Origin: Phoronis pallida
Lineage: Eukaryota; Phoronida; Phoronidae
Direction: 5' to 3'
DNA: 10,805 nt
Assembly: GCA_028565715.1 (NCBI GenBank)
Contig: JAOXYC010225571.1
Coordinates: 1-10,805, forward strand
Below are positions 1 to 5,703 of this stretch, in pieces; positions within the stretch are counted from its first letter, which is position 1, and the number at the start of each line of letters is the position of its first letter. A program made the position numbers and the translations under genes. Below the pieces are notes generated by a model. That model saw only the letters and a list, made by a program, of their open reading frames with translations, ran no database searches and was not told the DNA's origin.

Positions 1-76
1 AAGGGTTGGGATACCGTGGACTGTGAATATACCCGGTCGTAACGCCAGTTATCGTATCTTCTATCCACGGCCCGCG

Positions 77-452
77 GTATGTACATATATTGTACTCCTC
101 GGTTGCTAAAACAAGGTAGAAAAATATATTTTTCCATAAATTGCCTCTATCTTTTTGCACCAAATATTAAATATTTTATTCTATAAATCAAATGTACAAT
201 CGTTCATCAATTTTAAAATACAAGTACTTTCAGAAAACGACACCTTTTGCCGTATACATATATTGTACTCCTTAGTTGCTAAAACAAGTTAGAAAAAGAT
301 ATTTTTCCATAAATTGTCTATCTTGGTTTTTCAAATTGCACCAAACATTAAATGTTTTATTGTATAAATCAGCTGTACAATCCATCATCAATTTTGTTTG
401 AAAAAAAATATACATTAAACAAGTACTTTCAGAAAGCGAAACCTTTTGCCGT
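77..452. repeat. Tandem direct duplication, two copies of about 175-200 bp
   Basis: Copy 1 (about 77-251) and copy 2 (about 252-452) share the same series of words: acatatattgtactcct, gttgctaaaacaag, tttttccataaattg, gcaccaaa, aagtactttcagaaa and ccttttgcc, in the same order and orientation. Copy 2 has two insertions (ggtttttcaaa, and an A-rich stretch near 400-420). No coding potential is seen. Confidence 0.85.
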
Positions 453-1420
453 TTATTGGAATAAAGATAATTCTTCTTTGAACTAACCTGCAAAGTCATA
501 CAGCAGCAAGAGTAGAACTACACAGTGTAGTCGAGATCTCATTTTCCCGAACCTGTTTATCGTAGTTGGTTAGAATATCACAAAATGTTCTATAAACACC
601 TTAAAAGTCTTTTCAAGTAAGTATTACTGACCAACTTGAGAACTGTTGCTCAATGTGTATGTGGTGTCGTGATATGTTGATATTTGATGTTATCGGTGGT
701 GTGGTCAAGTATTCTCTTGACTTTTTAATAGGTCACAATTTCTTAAAGGGACACATCATCGTTTTGACTTGGCAAAAAAACCAAATCATCTCCAGTGTAA
801 GACAAGACACCACTAAACATTGTTGGTTTGATTTGTCTTTCAAATATGATGGTTGGAGAAAAGAAGATGTAAATTCAGTATACTACATATGTAATTTATT
901 TAACTTTAGGCTTCCTACTTTCCCCCACTGTTCTTTTAAAGGTTTATTGGCCTTATTACGTGACTGTAGCAGTCATAAAATAAATTTCACAAAGAGGATT
1001 CGACTTTAATTTTACTTTGAGCTGCCATATCCTGGATAATTTGACTGACAATGGGTCATTGAAGCCAATTTCATCAAATTGTACAACCCCAAGTGTTTTG
1101 GCAAATTCCCAACATCAGCGACTCAAAATCATGTTTAGGCATGTTTCTATGAACTTCTTAATGGTATTTCCATCTTTAATATGAAATGAAATATGGACTA
1201 TCCCCCTTTAGATATGTAACGACTAAGGACTTTGGTATGCGAGCTACAGTATACGTATGTAATTGTTTAGATGAAAAATAAAATTGTATACTTTTCCTTT
1301 GTGTATTAACCTTCGTGATGAAGCATTGATTTGCGGTAAACCAGTTTCAATATTTGGAAAAATGATCAATAGTGATAGTTTCTCTTGCATGGGTACTATT
1401 TTAAACGTTGAAAATGAAAT
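453..1420. other. No supported gene
   Basis: A 118-codon plus-strand open frame spans 653-1009, but it shows no recognisable domain, signal peptide or splice-supported continuation. A good-looking plus-strand donor (caagtaagtatt) near 616 has no convincing exon before it. I see nothing else here. Confidence 0.5.
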
Positions 1421-1546
1421 GAGTGTACATTTAGGTTACGTTATAGCAACAATCACTGATATTCATTAACTTCAAACTTTCTGAGGTTTCTTGAAATTTG
1501 AATATCAGTGAGTGTTGCAATAACGTAACCTAAATGATACACGCTC
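1421..1546. repeat. Inverted repeat / hairpin, arms about 45 bp
   Basis: The left arm 1421-1465 (gagtgtacatttaggttacg...) and right arm 1499-1546 (...cgtaacctaaatgatacacg) are near-perfect inverse complements around a 33-bp loop. They differ by a few substitutions and small indels near the outer ends. The structure suits a short MITE-like foldback element or a transcribed hairpin. No clear target-site duplication is seen. Confidence 0.85.
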
Positions 1547-2114
1547 GCCCGTTTTCGCACTTTTTTTGTTTTGAAAAACTCAACATGAGCTGAGGCCAGC
1601 CGTAAGTCAATTTTCAAGCAAGCGTTAAGATTAGTTAATAAGATAATGAGCATGTACAGCAGTCATGTGTAGCGAGTTTGTTTCAATATTGAGAGGATAC
1701 GTCCTTGGGCTAACAATTCAAAACAGGAAGGACGCATTATAAACCCATTGTGAGCACTAAAAATAAGGATGGAGGTTTAAAATAACCCATTGATGATTTG
1801 ATACGGGTAATTTTAGTAGCATTTTCTTGGCAGATAGTAAATTAAGGTCAACAATAGTAGAGACAGGCAGAACGATTCACGCAAAGAAATTATGAGCAGT
1901 GAGTGACGGGTAGCAGTGATCTTCTATTGGAATGTAATGTTTTGTTTCACTCGTAAATATGTAAATATCGAAGTTCAAACAAAAATATGTCAACATATTT
2001 TAATTGCCTTTACTATTCTGAATAATAAATAATTTACGATACTGAACGATATATTTAGCAAAGGTTTCTACATCACTATCCCCCTTGAATCTGATGAAAT
2101 TACTGTTCCTGCCA
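1547..2114. other. No supported gene
   Basis: AT-rich non-coding sequence between the hairpin repeat and the tRNA-like element. I found no domain, RNA or repeat structure here. Confidence 0.5.
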
Positions 2115-2189
2115 TAGCTGTTAGCTCGGCTGGTCAGAGCACTTGCCTTAAATGCAAGGCGACCATGGGTTTGATTCCCATGACGGGTC
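2115..2189 (+). mobile_element. tRNA-derived SINE head or tRNA pseudogene (anticodon-like TAA)
   Basis: A polymerase III A box (TAGCTCGGCTGG at 2122-2133) and B box (GGTTTGATTCC near 2168-2178) are intact. Three tRNA arms can be folded: D stem GCTC/GAGC (2124-2127 with 2137-2140), anticodon stem CTTGC/GCAAG around loop CTTAAAT (2147-2153), and T stem ATGGG/CCCAT. The acceptor stem does not pair: the seven bases before position 2122 do not complement those after the T arm. There is no type II variable arm as expected of a real tRNA-Leu(UAA). A short A-run (2206-2213) follows. A SINE or decayed tRNA copy fits better than a functional tRNA. Confidence 0.6.
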
Positions 2190-2921
2190 AGAAATGTATT
2201 CAGATTAAAAAAACTGAATTATTATTTCTGTTTTGCAAATGGGTGTATTTGTTCGCAGTGTTGACATTGACTAGTGATGGGCGAAAAATACCTTTATGGT
2301 CTTTGAAGTGTTGTGTTTAATCTTCGTCTATTTAAAATACAAACTGTTTAAAACAGCAACATGTAGAAAACCAAGAACATGTACAACACAGGAGCAAACC
2401 TTTCCCGCCGAAAAAAAGTAGTGGTCGCTGTGCACCATGTTGAGTTTATTCTCTTTGCCTGTATGCTGGTCTAACGTTTCAGAATGCCCAAATGGTGATC
2501 ATGAAGCTTTTCAATAACATAATGCTGCTAATCTACAACCAAGACTTTGCTGACATTCATTGGATGTTATACTGAATATGTAAGCCCATAAACACAACGT
2601 CTGTGGCGGGGGTTTCGGCTGCAGTATGACATCGAAGGAATGTGTACTGACTGTTATGTGGACATGATCATACGTTACATCCTAACAGTTATAAAGCTTA
2701 GCATTTTTGATCATTTTGAAAAACAGACCCAACTCCAAAGTTTCCAGTGAGACAGGGACATTTATAGCATGTAAATAATGTTTCGTTGCATCCTTGTGGG
2801 CTATCTGGAGCCGTCAGGGAGTGATAATAATTGACGTGAAACCTTGAATACGTTTTTATTTATGTGCTTTGGCGAACAGTAATTGTTTATTGTGAATTTG
2901 ATGGAAGAAACAAGTTATATT
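2190..2921. other. No supported gene
   Basis: Non-coding AT-rich DNA. No open frame of note, no repeat and no RNA gene was recognised. The body of a SINE could continue from 2190, but I cannot place its end. Confidence 0.5.
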
Positions 2922-3075
2922 ACATCATCATTTAAATCGTCCTTATTGTCATCATCATCCAATTTCTGTTTATGGTCTTGATCATCGTCATCACCAAGTT
3001 TCCCCGATCACGAAATTATCATTATCACCATCGTCCATATCAAGATCAGTTAGTGGTCATCATTACCGTAAACAT
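2922..3075. repeat. Degenerate TCA/ATC trinucleotide-rich tract
   Basis: Words such as catcatcat, tcatcatcatcc, gatcatcgtcatcacc and ggtcatcatt recur through this stretch. The minus strand therefore reads as Asp/Asn-rich in more than one frame. It is best explained as an old, decayed trinucleotide microsatellite. Confidence 0.55.
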
Positions 3076-3272
3076 TGTCATTGTCATGTTCTTCGCCCGC
3101 GGTCACCCCACAGTCCGTCTTCCCGTATTGTTGCATCGTTATCGCACATATACCCTCGTTCTCACTCACTGAGGATGGTTTAGTCATTGAGGTTAAATAA
3201 AGCACATTATTATTTGTTTTCACTTTCTTGAGTATTTTACAAATAACTGCACATTTCACAAAAAACGATATA

Positions 3273-3897
3273 TCGGGTGGGCCAAAAAAACGTCCCCAAA
3301 TTTAACGCATCTGTTCATATCTCCTAAACTGAACATTCTGAAACGTTGAAAATTCATCCTGATTCACATCATCATATTGGTAATTAGTGACAATAATTTC
3401 AATACATTGACAACCGTGGACAGGGCTGCAATATCAAAATGACTAGTCAAAATTTGCCGTTCCGCGGTAATTGCCTTATTTACATCAAATAGATGGCGTT
3501 CGATGCGAGAAGCGAGGAAAGTTCATTCTGACAAGGTACATTGATTTTAATGTACCATAAACGCCATTCAATGAATTTTTATGAAATTTGCAGCACAAAC
3601 ACAAAATATGTATGTGCAATGCATCCTAAATTTTTAGTGCATTTCAATGAACAGTTCAGGAGATTCAAGCGAAAAAAGTTCAAGCGAGAAAATCATAGAC
3701 GCAAACAAAATAACTCCGGAACGTAAAATTTCGACTAGTAATTTTGTTTTCCTTGCCGTATCAACAGATATTAACAAATTGTTTTGAAATTTTAGCTACT
3801 TATTAGTAATATAAGTGTCAGTGCTTATTAGGATAAACATTCATAATTTTGGAATGTTTGGTTTAGAAGATATGTTACGTTTTTTTGACCCACCCCA
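3273..3897. mobile_element. Non-autonomous foldback DNA transposon (MITE-like), TA target site
   Basis: The left end TCGGGTGGGCCAAAAAAACG and right end (inverse complement TGGGGTGGGTCAAAAAAACG) form terminal inverted repeats, each flanked by TA (3271-3272 and 3898-3899), as in Tc1/mariner-type insertion. The similarity continues inward in a looser form: catatctcctaaactgaaca pairs with the inverse of the right side, and aaaatgactagtcaaaattt (3436-3455) with 3722-3745. The arms are therefore about 180 bp long. The left arm has an extra stretch of about 22 bp after the first 20 bases. The interior has only a short lysine/arginine-rich open frame (3541-3726) and no transposase, so any mobility would have needed a transposase supplied elsewhere. 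Confidence 0.75.
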
Positions 3898-4301
3898 TAT
3901 AAGTTGATGCACAGTGCATTAACATTGCTGTGTTGTAATAATAAATATTTTAAATATAAAATATATAAAGAAATTGACTATAATCTTCCAATCGTAGGTG
4001 GACATTTCAAGGAATTCTGCTATATTTGTAGGCCTATATCACGATTTCAACATAATTACTCACAGGTCAATAGCGTCACGGTCAACATAATGTCTAAATG
4101 GTGGCGTAGTTGCATGAGGATATTCAGTTTGAGTGTTATTAAAATAACGATGAAATACAAAGCAAAATTTTGAGAACAGTTACATGAACATGAAAAAGGA
4201 AGAGTTAAAACTTTTCAGTATGCCTTCGATTATTTTAACTGAGGTATATCGCAAAACTAATTTGTGGGTTAGGTTTCGTTTCACAAGTCTTGCGCTATTA
4301 T
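3898..4301. other. No supported gene
   Basis: AT-rich spacer between the foldback element and the palindrome. The plus-strand open frame at 3904-4173 has no recognisable features. A TAGGCCTA word occurs at about 4029. Confidence 0.5.
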
Positions 4302-4413
4302 ATTTTGAAAAGACAGAAAAATTCAGAACCAGACCACGAATCAAACCCGGGTCTCCTAGGAGACCCGGGTCTGATTCGTGGTCTGGTTCTGAATTTTTCT
4401 GTCCATTCAAAAT
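4302..4413. repeat. Spacerless 112-bp near-perfect palindrome
   Basis: The dyad centre lies between 4357 and 4358 in CCTAGG. The inner 46-bp arms (4312-4357 and 4358-4403) match with one mismatch (4344/4371). After two mismatches they extend 8 bp more to 4302 and 4413. The centre is GC-rich, with two CCCGGG sites, unlike its AT-rich surroundings. Open frames on the two strands across it mirror each other and are not genes. Such DNA can extrude a cruciform or give a hairpin if transcribed. Confidence 0.97.
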
Positions 4414-4955
4414 TTATCACTTTCTGCCAGTAAAAGCATACATGTATTTGCTATTATATTTGATAAGGCCATAGGCATTTCATCTGGCAGCGATGAAATT
4501 GAATCGGCCCTTCAAGATGTATGTACCATATTTATGGCCGTGAAAGCCATAACAATGAATAACAGTAAAACTTACTCAAATGACCTCATTCGGAACTGCA
4601 TCAAACATAATTGTAATTTCTTATAATACGTAGGCCTAAGTCCAAACGTAAATTAATGTCAAGGCTTACCCCAATGAGTCAATGAAAAGATCATTTTTTG
4701 GAATGTTTTAATTTACTAGATTGCTAATTTTTGACTGCATTTCTACGAGTTCTATAATTTAGATGGCCTACAATACAAACATCAAATTTCACTGTAATAT
4801 GCTTTTTATGGAATTTGTAGCCATACTAGCTTTGATGGTATTGAATCCATCCTTTTAAAATATCAAAATATTGCAATGGTAATAATGGATCGACCCGAAA
4901 TCACTGAATACACTGATAATTGAGCTAACTTAAAAATGAATAATGCCATTCACTT
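4414..4955. other. Probable receptor 3' flank; no other gene
   Basis: This lies downstream of the minus-strand receptor and may include its 3' UTR. Apart from the ATTAAA candidate and a TAGGCCTA word near 4632 I see nothing structured. Confidence 0.45.
4707..4712 (-). other. Alternative polyadenylation signal ATTAAA
   Basis: This is the common variant hexamer on the minus strand, about 360 bases past the receptor stop codon. It is a reasonable candidate for the 3' end of the transcript, but a single hexamer in AT-rich DNA is weak evidence. Confidence 0.25.
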
Positions 4956-5072
4956 TCACAAAAGTAAGTGCACAATATTATCATTCTCGACCATTTCAAA
5001 GTCGTCGTCATCATCATCGTCGACATCGTCATTTTCCGTTTGTGGTGTTTTTCGGTTGACGGCGTCACTACT
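4956..5072 (-). other. In-frame acidic extension after the stop codon, with an eroded tail repeat
   Basis: After TAA at 5075-5073 the same frame stays open for 38 codons to TGA at 4958-4956. It reads SSDAVNRKTPQTEN, then a poly-Asp run, then FEMVENDNIVHLLL. Composition matches the tail upstream. Positions 4997-4974 resemble the EWSENDIY repeat at the DNA level, with three single-base indels. This is either former coding sequence cut off by a newer stop, a readthrough extension, or 3' UTR resembling coding sequence by chance. The poly-Asp part overlaps a GAY trinucleotide repeat and is weak evidence of coding by itself. Confidence 0.45.
5001..5032. repeat. Imperfect trinucleotide repeat (GAY/RTC)
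   Basis: The plus strand reads as mixed TCG/TCA triplets (gtcgtcgtcatcatcatcg). On the minus strand it is GAC/GAT, giving poly-Asp in the frame of the receptor tail. It lies just after the stop codon and may be length-variable. Confidence 0.7.
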
Positions 5073-5077
5073 TTATT
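5072..5077 (-). other. Possible polyadenylation signal overlapping the stop codon
   Basis: AATAAA on the minus strand overlaps the TAA stop. Using it would give a 3' UTR of only a few tens of bases. It is the only AATAAA I see on this strand between the stop and about 4000. A weaker ATTAAA lies at 4712-4707 and would give a roughly 350-base 3' UTR. Which one is used cannot be told from sequence. Confidence 0.3.
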
Positions 5078-5703
5078 TACTTTCCTCTGACCAATAGATG
5101 TCGTTGTCTTCCCACTCTGTCGAATCATCGTTATTGGGTGACGTCACGTCCGGTGCCTCACCAGCTTCATATATATCATTCTCTGACCATTCCGTGGCTT
5201 GATTATCTCCCTTTGCAGCAGTGTTCGATGAATCTGTGTTGTAGATGTCATTTTCTGACCATTCAACATCATCCGTGCTGGCTTCCGACCCCTTGCAGTC
5301 ACGTGTCTTTGTTTCGGGAACACGCGAAGGAGCGCATGTGTAGTCATACTCTACGTCTTCTACATCAGGTGATACATCACGTGTTTCTTGTTGATTGGGT
5401 GCAACGTCTTTATAATCTCCTTCGTCTTCCAAAACGAAATATGGATTTTCTGCATCGGATTTCTTTTCATTTACATCACGTGATATTGTTGGTGTCTGTT
5501 TTTTCGTGCTCGCATTGGATGCCGATTTGTGTATTTCAGAAGAGTCGATTGTGTAATAAGTATTCTCATTAAATTCTTCTGTCTCACGTGCGCTCTGAAT
5601 GATGTCAGGGTCGTTATAGTCGTAAGCACTGTTTGTGAACTGCTGAGTTTTATCATCTGTGGTGTCTCTGTTTCTTTTCCTACGAGACCAATACAAAACA
5701 GAG
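5073..5703 (-). CDS. Exon G: acidic, tyrosine-rich cytoplasmic tail and stop codon
   Basis: The acceptor is ctgcatatacag|C; C completes the AG left by exon F to give Ser, in frame. The 210-residue tail opens with a basic patch (WSRRKRNRD) and then becomes strongly acidic and low in complexity. It has 12 Tyr, at tail residues 5, 28, 30, 50, 51, 89, 98, 120, 122, 155, 179 and 204. Residues 148-155 and 172-179 both read EWSENDIY and 197-204 reads EWEDNDIY. Residues 44-56 (EFNENTYYTIDSS) look like a diverged earlier copy. YFVL at 89-92 and YKDV at 98-101 form an ITAM-like pair. Ile at -1 and Asp at -2 of the repeat tyrosines suit Src-family kinases, so a phosphotyrosine docking tail is inferred. 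No kinase, TIR or death domain is visible. The stop is TAA at 5075-5073. Confidence 0.88.

Noticed and set aside
560-625. Plus-strand first exon with a short ATG frame and donor caagtaagtatt
   Set aside because: Only ten codons before a stop, no promoter or downstream exon visible.
653-1009. Plus-strand open frame of 118 codons
   Set aside because: No domain, signal peptide, repeat or splice-supported continuation; length is possible by chance, and the residue mix looks like random AT-rich translation.
2115-2189. Functional tRNA-Leu(UAA)
   Set aside because: Acceptor stem does not pair and the long variable arm of tRNA-Leu is absent.
3050-3259. Minus-strand frame ending in DNDNVYGNDDH, faintly like the NDIY tail repeat
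   Set aside because: It lies in a decayed GAY-rich trinucleotide tract, which yields Asp/Asn strings by itself; no Trp, no repeat spacing and no splice context.
4180-4474. Overlapping open frames on both strands across the palindrome
   Set aside because: They mirror each other because of the palindrome and show no coding features.
5138-5572. Plus-strand open frame of 144 codons opposite the receptor tail
   Set aside because: It is the antisense shadow of exon G, whose frame is supported by splice junctions and internal repeats.
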